From Sulfitobacter noctilucicola (GTDB lineage: Bacteria > Pseudomonadota > Alphaproteobacteria > Rhodobacterales > Rhodobacteraceae): a DNA stretch of 64,000 bases. The translations under genes were made by a program, and so were the position numbers. The first letter of the stretch is position 1. Each line of letters begins with the position of its first letter. The notes beneath the pieces were generated by a model. The model was not told where the DNA came from. It did no database searches and saw nothing but the letters and a program-made list of their open reading frames with translations. Positions 1 through 8,307 of this stretch are shown here, piece by piece. Location of the stretch: assembly GCF_000622385.1 (NCBI RefSeq), contig NZ_JASD01000008.1, positions 992,001-1,056,000 of the forward strand. Direction: 5' to 3'.

Positions 1-86
1 TGCAGGTCAATCTGCGTGACGGACGACTGCCCGATGCAGAGAGCGACGGACACAGCTACCTGAAAATGCCGATCAATAGATTCTGA
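1..86 (+). CDS. MBL-fold metallo-hydrolase, C-terminus only (persulfide dioxygenase-like)
   Basis: Only the last 27 codons are present, in the frame that starts at base 3 and stops at 84-86. The visible tail (…RLPDAESDGHSYLKMPINRF) resembles the end of Blh/ETHE1-type MBL-fold persulfide dioxygenases, which often finish with an acidic-Gly stretch followed by a Lys-[MIV]-Pro motif. The catalytic metal site lies outside the window. Context supports the reading: the next gene, 15 bp downstream, is a DUF442 sulfurtransferase, and in Blh proteins these two domains are fused. The family oxidises glutathione persulfide to sulfite. The identification rests on a short tail plus neighbours, so it is tentative. 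Confidence 0.55.
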   Translation, partial: QVNLRDGRLPDAESDGHSYLKMPINRF

Positions 87-101
87 CTGAAAGAGGCTGC
101 A

Positions 102-455
102 ATGGAACTTAAGAAAATCAGTGAGAAGTTTACAGTCAGTCCACAAATTTCCCCAGCTGATATGGCGGAAATCAAGGCGGCTGGGTTTCGCGCCATCATC
201 TGCAATCGACCCAATGGCGAAGATGCGGGTCAACCGCCGTTCGAGGAAATCGAGACTGCTGCAAAAGCGGTAGGCATCGAAGCGCGCTATATTCCGGTGC
301 AAAGCAGTGGGCTTACGAAAGAAAACGTCACTGCGCTGAAAGACGCTATGGAAGAGCTTGAACATCCGGTGTTGGCTTATTGCCGGTCTGGAACGCGTTC
401 CGCAACGTTGTGGTCGATCCACGAGACGGCACAGCGGACCACGCATGAAAATTAA
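102..455 (+). CDS. DUF442 / TIGR01244-family sulfurtransferase
   Basis: A 117-residue cytoplasmic protein of the Blh N-terminal (DUF442) type, a tyrosine-phosphatase-like fold used as a rhodanese in sulfide detoxification. The active-site loop is visible near residues 94-100 as YCRSGTRS, the Cys-x5-Arg pattern of the family. The N-terminal segment KFTVSPQISPADMAEIKAAGFRA also fits: 'sp.QI...dia.ia..GF..vI.NRPdgE' is its signature, and here it continues to NRPNGED. An AGAGG-type ribosome site precedes the ATG. It follows an MBL-fold gene and precedes a SulP permease, so it probably hands persulfide sulfur to the dioxygenase, with the permease moving the sulfur oxyanion. The last ten residues extend beyond the usual family end and look unconserved. 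Confidence 0.85.
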   Translation: MELKKISEKFTVSPQISPADMAEIKAAGFRAIICNRPNGEDAGQPPFEEIETAAKAVGIEARYIPVQSSGLTKENVTALKDAMEELEHPVLAYCRSGTRSATLWSIHETAQRTTHEN

Positions 456-565
456 ACGGCACAGCTGACCAGATTAACAATCCCGCCGCGCACCAGAACT
501 CCGGGGCGCGGTACCCAACTGTCTGCGCAAGCTCGCTCAGGCCGTTCCCCCTATTGGACCTTACA

Positions 566-2314
566 ATGATCGAAAATCTCCGCCGCTACGTTCCGATACT
601 GGACTGGGGACGCACTTACGACCGGACTGCTTTGTCGAACGATATGATCGCGGCCGTGATCGTGACGATCATGTTGATACCGCAGTCGTTTGCCTATGCG
701 CTGCTGGCCGGTCTGCCGCCCGAAGCAGGTATTTACGCATCAATTGCGCCCATTTTTTTGTACGCAATTTTCGGGACAAGCAGGGCGTTGGCGGTAGGGC
801 CGGTTGCGGTTGTCTCGCTCCTGACGGCTTCGGCAATCGGGCAGGTGGCAGAGCAGGGGACAGCGGGTTACGCTGTTGCGGCTCTCACGCTGGCGTTTCT
901 GTCGGGTGGATTTCTGGTGCTGCTAGGTGTCTTCAGGCTCGGTTTTCTTGCGAACTTTCTGTCTCACCCCGTCATAGCGGGGTTCATCACCGCATCGGGA
1001 ATCCTGATCGCGACGAGCCAACTCAAGCATATACTTGGGGTGAGCGCACACGGTCACACCCTGCCAGAAATGCTAAGCTCGATCTTCAGCCATCTTTCCG
1101 AAGTGAACTTTATCACCGTGGTGATTGGTGTGGCGGCGACGGGTTTTTTGTTTTGGGTGCGCAAGAACCTCAAGCCCACCCTGAAAAAGCTTGGTGTACC
1201 ATCGCTGATGGCCGATGTGCTGACCAAAGCGGGTCCGGTTGCTGCTGTTGTGAGTACAACCGTTGCGGTCTGGGCTTTTGGGCTAGACGATCGCGGCGTG
1301 AAGATTGTTGGCGATGTTCCACAAAGCTTGCCGCCGCTGACGCTGCCGGGCCTATCGCCTGACTTGCTAAGCGCGTTGTTGATCCCCGCCATACTCATCT
1401 CGATCATCGGCTTTGTAGAATCTGTTTCGGTGGCTCAGACTTTGGCGGCAAAGAAACGCCAGCGTATCGATCCAGATCAGGAATTGATTGGATTGGGTGC
1501 TGCAAACATTGGTGCGGCTTTCACAGGTGGCTATCCTGTGACTGGCGGTTTCTCGCGTTCCGTTGTGAACTTTGACGCGGGTGCCGAAACGCCGGCAGCG
1601 GGAATCTATACTGCGATTGGCCTTGCCATCGCCGCTATGGCTTTGACACCGCTTGTCTATTATCTACCCAATGCTACGCTCGCCGCGACGATCATCGTCG
1701 CCGTTCTGAGCCTTGTCGACCTGTCGATCCTTTCCAAAACCTGGGGCTATTCGCGTGCGGATTTCGCAGCTGTTGCTGTGACGATCTTGCTGACGCTTGT
1801 TCTTGGCGTTGAGATTGGTGTGGCGGCGGGTGTGGCAATCTCTGTTCTTTTGCATCTGTATAAAACCTCACGGCCCCATGTTGCCGAAGTCGGGCTTGTT
1901 CCGGGAACGCAACATTTCCGGAATATCCACCGGCACAAGGTCGAGACTGACCCGGCTCTGGTTTCACTTCGGGTGGATGAAAGCCTTTATTTTGTGAATG
2001 CGCGTTTTCTTGAGGATCTGGTTCAGAGAAGGGTCACCGAAGGGTGCGACGTTCGTCATGTGGTTCTTATTTTCTCTGCGGTGAACGAAGTTGATTTTTC
2101 AGCGCTCGAAAGCCTTGAGGCCATCAACCAAAGGCTGAAAGACATGGATGTCGGGCTGCATCTTTCCGAAGTGAAAGGGCCAGTGATGGACCGTCTGAAA
2201 CGATCCCATTTCCTGAATGATCTGAACGGCAAGGTCTTTCTGTCACAGTATGATGCGTGGCAAAACCTGACCGGTGATGACCGGATCAACATAGATTCAA
2301 ACATCGAGGGCTAA
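566..2314 (+). CDS. SulP-family inorganic anion permease with STAS domain
   Basis: This 582-residue inner-membrane protein has about a dozen hydrophobic segments over residues 25-430 and a cytoplasmic STAS domain at roughly 440-555. The SulP signature is visible early (LIPQSFAYALLAGLPPEAGIY). The central GAANIGAAFTGGYPVTGGFSRSVVN matches the conserved core of sulfate/anion transporters. SulP proteins move sulfate or other anions by symport or exchange. I chose the ATG at 566; a TTG at 554 in the same frame would add four residues. The neighbouring persulfide-oxidation genes suggest sulfite or sulfate as substrate, but the sequence cannot settle this. Confidence 0.9.
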   Translation: MIENLRRYVPILDWGRTYDRTALSNDMIAAVIVTIMLIPQSFAYALLAGLPPEAGIYASIAPIFLYAIFGTSRALAVGPVAVVSLLTASAIGQVAEQGTAGYAVAALTLAFLSGGFLVLLGVFRLGFLANFLSHPVIAGFITASGILIATSQLKHILGVSAHGHTLPEMLSSIFSHLSEVNFITVVIGVAATGFLFWVRKNLKPTLKKLGVPSLMADVLTKAGPVAAVVSTTVAVWAFGLDDRGVKIVGDVPQSLPPLTLPGLSPDLLSALLIPAILISIIGFVESVSVAQTLAAKKRQRIDPDQELIGLGAANIGAAFTGGYPVTGGFSRSVVNFDAGAETPAAGIYTAIGLAIAAMALTPLVYYLPNATLAATIIVAVLSLVDLSILSKTWGYSRADFAAVAVTILLTLVLGVEIGVAAGVAISVLLHLYKTSRPHVAEVGLVPGTQHFRNIHRHKVETDPALVSLRVDESLYFVNARFLEDLVQRRVTEGCDVRHVVLIFSAVNEVDFSALESLEAINQRLKDMDVGLHLSEVKGPVMDRLKRSHFLNDLNGKVFLSQYDAWQNLTGDDRINIDSNIEG

Positions 2315-2447
2315 CCAAGATCAGCCCGAGCAGGTAATATCTCTGTTTGGCGATGACAGGCAGCATCTATTGATCCCGATGTTATGCAACCTTACGCTGA
2401 AAGCTGAGGCGCGCCGAAAGATGGCGAGGCGAAGGGGAGCGCGGATT

Positions 2448-2864
2448 ATGATTTCCTATGTCACCGTTGGTGCAGATGATCTGGAGTTAGCGAAGCGTTT
2501 TTACTCGGCGTTTTTGCCTGCACTTGGGTACGGGTTAAATGAGGGTCCGGAAGGCCTGAGCTTTGCCTTGCCGGTAGAGGAGGGCCAGCGTCCTTTGCTG
2601 CCGGACTTCTATGTAAAGCCAACCTTTAACGGGCATGCTGCATCGGCTGGAAACGGCACGATGATCGCCTTTGAAGCGGAGCGCCAAAGTCAGGTACGCG
2701 CTTTGCACGCTGCCGCGTTGGCAGCTGGCGGTTCGGACGAAGGGCAACCGGGATTTCGCGCGTCTTACGGCTCCCATTTCTACGTGAGCTATCTACGTGA
2801 TCCACAAGGGAACAAGATCGCTCTGTTCTCTAGCGATCCGAACGAACCCGGTCGGGATGACTGA
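2448..2864 (+). CDS. VOC (glyoxalase/bleomycin-resistance) family protein
   Basis: A 138-residue single-module VOC protein. It begins MISYVTVGADDLELAKRFY, the usual beta-alpha start of a glyoxalase half, and ends with YLRDPQGNKIALFSS, the common 'v.DPdGn.ie.f' close of the fold. Such proteins bind a divalent metal and act on small thiol adducts, epoxides or aromatic substrates; the specific reaction cannot be read here. The start at 2448 has a strong GGGGAG site about 10 bp upstream. An in-frame ATG at 2370 would add 26 unconserved residues. It is co-directional with the SulP gene but 133 bp away, so linkage is uncertain. Confidence 0.8.
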   Translation: MISYVTVGADDLELAKRFYSAFLPALGYGLNEGPEGLSFALPVEEGQRPLLPDFYVKPTFNGHAASAGNGTMIAFEAERQSQVRALHAAALAAGGSDEGQPGFRASYGSHFYVSYLRDPQGNKIALFSSDPNEPGRDD

Positions 2865-2974
2865 TTCATCACTATAGCTGTTGTCGCTTCAGGCTGTTTT
2901 CGGACCGGTAATAGACCGTACACCTAGGAAGGCGGCTACACCTTATGCCGAAAGGGAAAAGCGCAACTCTGGTA

Positions 2975-3667
2975 TCAGTTATCCGGTTCTTCGAAATAGT
3001 CGGCGTTCGACGCTGTAATCCGTTCGATGGTTTCGTCCAAACGGGACAGATGAAACATGCCCCGCTCAACCGCAGCTTTTTCATCGTGGCTTTTGATTGC
3101 GTCTGCGATCTGGCGGTGATCGGATAGCAGGTCGGGCAGTCTTTGTTCTTTTGACAGGGCCAGTCTGCACAACCTGTCGACCTTCACCTTCTCTGTCATA
3201 ATAACATCAAAGGCAAAATCTGCACCTGCGATGTCGCAGATAATCTCGTGAAAAGCGTAGTCCAGCCGCCCGAACCCATCAACGTCAGAGTCGTCGACTG
3301 CTTTTTTCTGATCTTCGATTGCAGCATCCAAGCGCTCGGCACCGGACGCGTCACAGCGTGCTGCGGCACGTGTAAGGACTTCTTTTTCGACAGCGGCCCG
3401 CACAAAACGCGACTTCTCGATCGCGCGCATAGAGAAGCGCCTGACCTCGGTTGCACGCTGTGGCCGGATCAGCAGCAGGTCCATGTTGGCAAGGCGGCTA
3501 AACGCATCGCGCACAGGCTGGCGTGAAATGCCGAACTGGGCGGCGATGTCCGCTTCTGAAATTTTATCTCCCGGCAGCATTGCTAACGAAATGATCTGGT
3601 CATTCAGATAATCGAACACTTCGTCGACGCTGGTTCTTCGTTCGGTAATTCGGGCCGTGGTAGCCAT
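2975..3667 (-). CDS. GntR-family transcriptional regulator, FCD domain (likely uronate regulon repressor)
   Basis: This 230-residue regulator has an N-terminal winged helix-turn-helix (about residues 10-75, with GDKISEADIAAQFGISRQPVRDAFSRL) and a C-terminal all-helical FCD effector domain. FCD metal/effector residues are visible: DYAFHEI, SDHRQI and GMFHLSRL. The start at 3667 has a GAGGGGA site; an upstream ATG at 3697 lacks one. It is divergent from the SDR-kdgF-kdgK-uxuA operon, and two palindromic sites lie between them. FCD regulators such as UxuR, ExuR and DgoR respond to sugar acids. I infer that this one represses the uronate genes and is released by a pathway intermediate; the ligand is unknown. 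Confidence 0.88.
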   Translation of the reverse strand: MATTARITERRTSVDEVFDYLNDQIISLAMLPGDKISEADIAAQFGISRQPVRDAFSRLANMDLLLIRPQRATEVRRFSMRAIEKSRFVRAAVEKEVLTRAAARCDASGAERLDAAIEDQKKAVDDSDVDGFGRLDYAFHEIICDIAGADFAFDVIMTEKVKVDRLCRLALSKEQRLPDLLSDHRQIADAIKSHDEKAAVERGMFHLSRLDETIERITASNADYFEEPDN

Positions 3668-3969
3668 ATAATCGTCCCCTCGAAAGATGGTCGCCAAGTC
3701 GTCTGGTAGTTTGCAGAACGAGAGTGCGGATCATGATTGTCTTATCAACGCCTTCGTACATCGGTCGCTTGGGCAAATACAGGCCCATTGATTTCTTTCT
3801 ACCCAATTTCTGACTAGTATGCCAGAATTATAACTAGTATGCTAGTTTTGAGGCTGTCGAATCTAGCTTGTTTGTTAACCGCTGTAGCGGGTGGCTTTGC
3901 TGCTTCACTTCGGGCGAAACTGCATAGATGAACAGCGGCTAACACACAAAGACCACAGGGAGGTTTGCG
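3668..3969. promoter_or_regulatory. Divergent intergenic region between the GntR regulator and the uronate operon
   Basis: These 302 bp hold no convincing gene. They contain two palindromic operators at 3814-3845 (listed separately) and a short dyad CCGCTGTAGCGG near 3880. A purine-rich ribosome site (CACAGGGAGG) lies just before the SDR start at 3970. Clear -35/-10 elements could not be assigned on either strand. Promoters for both divergent units should lie here. Confidence 0.6.
3814..3845. promoter_or_regulatory. Tandem palindromic operators (putative GntR sites 1 and 2)
   Basis: Two 12-bp near-palindromes, CTAGTATGCCAG at 3814-3825 and CTAGTATGCTAG at 3834-3845, have centres exactly 20 bp apart, about two helical turns, so two dimers could bind the same DNA face. 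The same motif recurs before four other uronate transcription units in this window. Its size and central TAT-R-C resemble the TGGTATACCA-type operators of the FCD regulators UxuR and ExuR. That the adjacent GntR protein binds here is an inference. Confidence 0.72.
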
Positions 3970-4713
3970 ATGAAACTGGATGGAAAAACAGCTATTGTTA
4001 CGGGCGGTGGTCGGGATATCGGCAGCGCCGTCGCCATCAAGCTGGCGTCGGAGGGTGCGAATGTTGCGATCAACTATTTCGCAAGCTCCGAAGGGGCTGA
4101 TGCCACTGTGGCAAAGATTGAGGAAGCTGGCGGAAAGGCAATCGCGGTTCAGGGAGATCTGAACAATCAGGCAGATGTCGACACGCTGATCTCCCGGACG
4201 TTGGATGCTTTTGGCAGCATTGACGTACTGGTCAACAACGCCGGCGGATTGATCGCACGCAAAAAGATCGTTGAGATGGAGCTTGAGCACTGGAATGCTG
4301 TGATGACGCTGAACCTCACAAGTACCTTCATGATGACCAAGGCTTGTCTTGCGCATATGAAAACCGGCGCGATCGTCAATCTTGCCAGTCAGGCGGGCCG
4401 CGACGGTGGCGGTCCGGGCGCTGTTGCATACGCTGCATCCAAAGGTGCCGTGATGACGATGACCCGTGGCTTGGCTAAGGAAGTCGGCCCCGAGATCAGG
4501 GTTAATGCTATCTGTCCGGGCATGATCGATACAGATTTTCATAACATTCACACACCAGACGCGGGACGTCGCGGATTTGAAGCAAACGCACCGCTCAAAC
4601 GGCAAGGTCACGTGGAAGACGCGGCAAACCTCGTGCTGTTCCTTGCCTGCGAAGACAGCGCCTTTATCACGGGCACCAACATCGACCTGAACGGCGGTAT
4701 GCTGTTTAGTTAA
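3970..4713 (+). CDS. SDR-family oxidoreductase, candidate DEH (uronate) reductase
   Basis: A 247-residue classical short-chain dehydrogenase. It has a TGGGRDIG nucleotide-binding motif at about residues 11-18, NNAGG, a catalytic Ser in NLASQAG, YAASK with the Tyr-x3-Lys pair, and a PG motif (CPGMIDTDF). It is the first gene of a unit with KdgF, KDG kinase and mannonate dehydratase. A likely role is therefore reduction of 4-deoxy-L-erythro-5-hexoseulose uronate (DEH) to 2-keto-3-deoxygluconate (KDG), as known for SDR enzymes in alginate degraders. A KduD-like activity is an alternative, but a better kduD lies at 14.8-15.6 kb. Substrate is inferred from context only. Confidence 0.75.
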   Translation: MKLDGKTAIVTGGGRDIGSAVAIKLASEGANVAINYFASSEGADATVAKIEEAGGKAIAVQGDLNNQADVDTLISRTLDAFGSIDVLVNNAGGLIARKKIVEMELEHWNAVMTLNLTSTFMMTKACLAHMKTGAIVNLASQAGRDGGGPGAVAYAASKGAVMTMTRGLAKEVGPEIRVNAICPGMIDTDFHNIHTPDAGRRGFEANAPLKRQGHVEDAANLVLFLACEDSAFITGTNIDLNGGMLFS

Positions 4714-4734
4714 GCGCAGGGCAAAGGAGCCGAC

Positions 4735-5046
4735 ATGACAGACTTTCCCGTAGTGCCAACCGGCGAGAACGTGACGCGACAGGTGTTGTCAGATCACCCC
4801 GACCTGATGGTTGTTGCCTTTCGCTTTGCGGCCGAAGGGGCCGTCGGTGCGTTGCATGACCATCACCATGTGCAATCGACATACGTTGAATCAGGGCTTT
4901 TCCGGTTCACCCTCGGAGACGAGCAGCGCGAAGTTGGGCCAGGCGATAGTTTTGTTATTCCAAGCAATCTGACGCATGGCTGTGTATGTCTGGAACCTGG
5001 CACTTTGGTGGATTGCTTCACCCCGCGTCGTGATGATTTTCTATAG
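4735..5046 (+). CDS. kdgF: KdgF-type cupin, unsaturated uronate linearising enzyme
   Basis: A 103-residue single-domain cupin. Metal-ligand motifs are visible as HDHHHVQSTYVESG (cupin motif 1, residues about 41-54) and PSNLTHGC (motif 2). The C-terminus DCFTPRRDDFL matches the KdgF ending 'D.FsP.R.dFl'. KdgF opens the ring of 4,5-unsaturated monouronates released by pectate or alginate lyases, giving DKI or DEH. It sits 21 bp after the SDR gene and 9 bp before kdgK. This neatly supplies the substrate for the reductase and then the kinase. Confidence 0.88.
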   Translation: MTDFPVVPTGENVTRQVLSDHPDLMVVAFRFAAEGAVGALHDHHHVQSTYVESGLFRFTLGDEQREVGPGDSFVIPSNLTHGCVCLEPGTLVDCFTPRRDDFL

Positions 5047-5055
5047 GTTTCCAGC

Positions 5056-5961
5056 ATGAGATTTCTGTCAATCGGCGAGTGTATGGCAGAGATGTCACCG
5101 CAAGAGGAACCGGGTATGTTCCGGCTGGGCTTTGCAGGGGATACGTTCAACACGGCGTGGTATCTGAAACAGGTCGCCCCGCAGATTGAGGTGTCTTATC
5201 TGACGGGTTTGGGGACGGACAAGATTTCAGACCAGTTGCGTGCCACGATAAAAGACGCGGGAATAAACGATACCTATTCGGTGGTGGTTGAAGACAAGAC
5301 GGTCGGTCTTTACCTGATTTCGCTCGACAACGGGGAGCGTAGTTTCTCCTATTGGCGGGGGCAGTCGGCAGCACGCCAGCTTGCGTCTGATCCTTCAGCG
5401 TTGAAGCGTGCGATTGAAGATCACGATGTCATCTATTTCTCTGGCATCACGTTGGCAATTCTGGATGCAGAGGGCCGCGACGCGCTTCTGTCAGCTTTGC
5501 GCGAGGGTCGGAGCGCGGGCAAAAAGATTGCCTTTGATCCGAATCTGCGCCCGCGTCTTTGGGATACACCCGACACGATGCGAAAGGTTACGATGGCTGG
5601 TGCGTCTGTATCTGACCTTCTTCTGCCGTCCTTCGAGGACGAGGCATCCTGGTTTGATGATGCTGATCCCAATGCGACAGCGCAGCGATATCAATCTGCC
5701 AGGGCAGGGACGGTGATTGTCAAAAACGGACCAGATGCAGTTTATTATTGCAGCTCAGACGGTGCCGATACAGTTGAAGTCCCCAAGATCGGCGATGTCG
5801 TGGACACAACTGCAGCAGGCGATAGCTTTAATGCAGCGGTTTTTGCAGGTCTGAATGATGGTCTTGGCTTGGACCGCTGCATCGCTGCTGCCAGCGCGCT
5901 GGCAGGTCAGGTTGTGAAGGCACGGGGCGCATTGGTTCCCGTTGCTAGGCCTAAAACCTAA
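5056..5961 (+). CDS. kdgK: 2-keto-3-deoxygluconate kinase (PfkB family)
   Basis: A 301-residue ribokinase-family sugar kinase. It starts MRFLSIGECMAEM, typical of KDG kinases. The C-terminal ATP/anion-hole motif is DTTAAGDSFNAAVFAGL around residue 250, and the DTTAAGDSF form is characteristic of KdgK, with the second Asp as catalytic base. It phosphorylates KDG to KDPG, the common end product of all uronate branches encoded in this locus. KDPG aldolase, the next step, is not in the window. The gene starts 9 bp after kdgF and ends 11 bp before uxuA, consistent with one operon. Confidence 0.9.
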   Translation: MRFLSIGECMAEMSPQEEPGMFRLGFAGDTFNTAWYLKQVAPQIEVSYLTGLGTDKISDQLRATIKDAGINDTYSVVVEDKTVGLYLISLDNGERSFSYWRGQSAARQLASDPSALKRAIEDHDVIYFSGITLAILDAEGRDALLSALREGRSAGKKIAFDPNLRPRLWDTPDTMRKVTMAGASVSDLLLPSFEDEASWFDDADPNATAQRYQSARAGTVIVKNGPDAVYYCSSDGADTVEVPKIGDVVDTTAAGDSFNAAVFAGLNDGLGLDRCIAAASALAGQVVKARGALVPVARPKT

Positions 5962-5972
5962 AGGTGACATAG

Positions 5973-7121
5973 ATGCGCGAGACATGGCGTTGGTTCGGTG
6001 AGTTCGACCCTATTTCTTTGGATCAGGTGGTTCAAACGGGCGCACAGGGTATCGTCAGCGCACTGCATGCTGTGCCTTACGGGGAAGTTTGGTCGCGAGA
6101 CTCGATTGCGAAACGAAACAGCGAAATCAATGCGGCCGGATTTACATGGGACGTGGTCGAAAGCCTCCCTGTCCATGAAGATATCAAGCGTGGAACTGGT
6201 GATCTGGCGGGGCTGTTTGCAAACTACCGGCAGTCGCTGGCAAATCTGGCCGCAGAGGGCATTCAGACCGTCTGCTACAACTTCATGCCCATTCTGGACT
6301 GGACCCGAACCGATCTAGGGGCAGAGGTCGCTGGCGGAGGAACATGTCTGCATTTTGCGGCATCGAAGATGGCCGCGTTTGAAATCCACATGCTGAAGCG
6401 TGAGGGTGCCCGCGAAGAGTATGCCGCAGATGCTGTCGCTGCGGGAGATGCTTGGTTTGCGCAAGCGAACGATCAGGACTGTGCGGAATTGCTTCATTCG
6501 GTGATGGCCGGCCTGCCCGGGGCATTTGACCGCTATGATGTTCCGGGATTGCGCGATGTACTGAAAACCTATGATGGCATCGCGCACGATGATCTGCGTG
6601 CAAATCTGGTGCGGTTCTTGTCAGAGGTTATACCGGCAGCGGCAGAGCTGGGTATCTCGATGTGCATACATCCAGACGACCCGCCGCGCGATATTCTGGG
6701 CTTGCCTCGCATCGTGTCATCGCAAGATGATATTGATAAGATCCTGAAGGCCATTGATGAACATGCAAACGGACTGACGCTGTGCACTGGATCGCTTGGT
6801 GCTGGACCGCGCAACAATCCTGAGGCTATCGCAAGAGCATTTTCTGATCGTATCCACTTTGCCCATCTGCGCAACGTAACAAAATCGCCGGACGGGTCGT
6901 TCAGTGAGGCTGCTCATCTGTCTGGGGATGTTGATCTTGTGGCTGTGATTGCCGAGCTGTTGGCCGCAGAAAAACGCCGGGGCGTTGATATACCGTTCCG
7001 TCCGGACCACGGGCACGCGTTGTTGTCAGACCACAATACTGAGACCCAACCGGGGTATACGCTGATCGGCAGGTTGCGTGGTCTGGCCGAGCTAAGGGGC
7101 GTCATCTGCGCGCTGAAATGA
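5973..7121 (+). CDS. uxuA: Mannonate dehydratase
   Basis: A 382-residue TIM-barrel enzyme of the UxuA family that dehydrates D-mannonate to KDG in the glucuronate branch. Recognisable segments are the start MRETWRWFGEFDPISL, FTWDVVESLPVHEDIK, the metal-binding CIHPDDPP near residue 230, and RPDHGH near residue 348. Length matches the family. A GGTGACATAG leader supplies a ribosome site. It is the last gene of the SDR-kdgF-kdgK unit; the following gene is preceded by its own operator. The partner reductase (uxuB) is in the opposing operon. Confidence 0.95.
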   Translation: MRETWRWFGEFDPISLDQVVQTGAQGIVSALHAVPYGEVWSRDSIAKRNSEINAAGFTWDVVESLPVHEDIKRGTGDLAGLFANYRQSLANLAAEGIQTVCYNFMPILDWTRTDLGAEVAGGGTCLHFAASKMAAFEIHMLKREGAREEYAADAVAAGDAWFAQANDQDCAELLHSVMAGLPGAFDRYDVPGLRDVLKTYDGIAHDDLRANLVRFLSEVIPAAAELGISMCIHPDDPPRDILGLPRIVSSQDDIDKILKAIDEHANGLTLCTGSLGAGPRNNPEAIARAFSDRIHFAHLRNVTKSPDGSFSEAAHLSGDVDLVAVIAELLAAEKRRGVDIPFRPDHGHALLSDHNTETQPGYTLIGRLRGLAELRGVICALK

Positions 7122-7193
7122 GTCCGTTCATGTGAGCCGTACGGGGTCTAATCTGGGGAACAAAACAATCTAACCTAACTCACAGGTATTACA

Positions 7194-7205
7194 CTGGCAT
7201 ACTAG
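7194..7205. promoter_or_regulatory. Palindromic operator (putative GntR site 3)
   Basis: CTGGCATACTAG is the exact reverse complement of site 1 at 3814-3825. It lies in the 141-bp gap between uxuA and the dehydrogenase gene, 57 bp before that gene's start, so the dehydrogenase probably has its own uronate-controlled promoter. A weaker related stretch, CAGGTATTACAC, lies immediately upstream. Confidence 0.68.
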
Positions 7206-7262
7206 TCGAATATCGTTTACGGTCTTCATCAGAATACAGATCGCACGCTTAGGAGTAGTGAC

Positions 7263-8141
7263 ATGCAAAATCCCGCAATCGGTTTTATCGGCCTCGGTCT
7301 CATGGGTGGCAACATGGTTGAATGCCTTCAAACGAACGGGATTGAGCCGGTGGTCATGAACCGTAGCGAAGCGCCTGTTGCCGCTGCCGTTGCGCGGGGT
7401 GCACGCAGAGCCAAGACTGGGAGAGAGATGGCGTCCGAATGTGATATTATCATGCTCTGCGTCACGACATCGGACGTGGTCGAAGGACTGATGTACGGCG
7501 ACGATGGTATCCTTGCAGGGATCAAAGATGGTACTGTTGTAATTGATTTCGGGACTTCCATTCCTGCTTCTACGCGAAAGATCGGTGCGGATCTTGCGGC
7601 CAAGGGTGCCGGAATGATTGATGCCCCCCTCGGCCGGACACCCGCGCATGCCAAAGACGGATTGTTGAACATCATGGCCGCCGGGGATGAGCAGACATAT
7701 GAGAAAGTGTTACCGGTTCTGAACATATTGGGCGAGAATGTATTCTACCTTGGTGCGCTGGGCGCAGGTCATACCACCAAGCTGATTAATAACTTCATGG
7801 GCATGACCACCGTGACAGCGATGAGTCAGGCTTTTGCTGTAGCGGATCGCGCCGGTGTCGATCGTCAGCAACTTTACGATATCATGTCTGCAGGGCCGTC
7901 CAACTCTCCCTTTATGCAGTTTTGCAAGAAATATGCGGTGGATGATGTGAGCGACCTCGGATTCTCGATTGCTAACGCGAATAAAGACCTCGGCTACTTC
8001 CTTGAGATGGTCAAAGATCTTGGCACACGGTCTGAGATTGCAGAGGGCACGTCCCATAACCTGCAAGCGGCGATTGATGCAGGTATGAGCGACGGAAATG
8101 TGCCCGAAATTTTTGACTATTTCAAAGATCTGAAGGGTTAA
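7263..8141 (+). CDS. NAD(P)-dependent beta-hydroxyacid dehydrogenase (GarR/HIBADH family)
   Basis: A 292-residue two-domain oxidoreductase. The Rossmann motif GFIGLGLMGGNM is at residues 8-19. The substrate-loop motif appears as DAPLGRTPAHAKDG, where the family norm is DAPVSGG-like. The catalytic Lys is in GAGHTTKLINNF near residue 172. Relatives reduce tartronate semialdehyde, 3-hydroxyisobutyrate or, in some marine alginate degraders, DEH. Its own copy of the uronate operator places it in this regulon. A second uronate reductase or a tartronate/glucarate step is possible, and the exact substrate is not decided by sequence. An AGGAGTAGTG ribosome site precedes the ATG. Confidence 0.82.
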   Translation: MQNPAIGFIGLGLMGGNMVECLQTNGIEPVVMNRSEAPVAAAVARGARRAKTGREMASECDIIMLCVTTSDVVEGLMYGDDGILAGIKDGTVVIDFGTSIPASTRKIGADLAAKGAGMIDAPLGRTPAHAKDGLLNIMAAGDEQTYEKVLPVLNILGENVFYLGALGAGHTTKLINNFMGMTTVTAMSQAFAVADRAGVDRQQLYDIMSAGPSNSPFMQFCKKYAVDDVSDLGFSIANANKDLGYFLEMVKDLGTRSEIAEGTSHNLQAAIDAGMSDGNVPEIFDYFKDLKG

Positions 8142-8239
8142 GTTGGCCAGCGGTCGCAAGAATGGCTGCCCGCAAATTTACCCGCCTCACGCAACCCTGT
8201 TTTTATGACGCGCAGAACGAATTCATGCTGGATCGAATT

Positions 8240-8251
8240 CTGGTATGCTAG
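8240..8251. promoter_or_regulatory. Palindromic operator (putative GntR site 4)
   Basis: CTGGTATGCTAG matches the shared motif and sits 56 bp before the redoxin start, almost the same distance as site 3 from its gene. A degenerate half (CATGCTGG) occurs about 21 bp upstream, echoing the 20-bp tandem arrangement at 3814-3845. Confidence 0.66.
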
Positions 8252-8307
8252 TAGCGTAGATAAAGTTGCTCGCGTTTAGCGCGAACAAAGTTTGGAAGGA
8301 GTTCTGT

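Noticed and set aside
3814..4611. A 265-codon open frame on the minus strand opposite the SDR gene
   Set aside because: It is the complement of a well-supported SDR, has no recognisable motif, and its end runs through the operator region.
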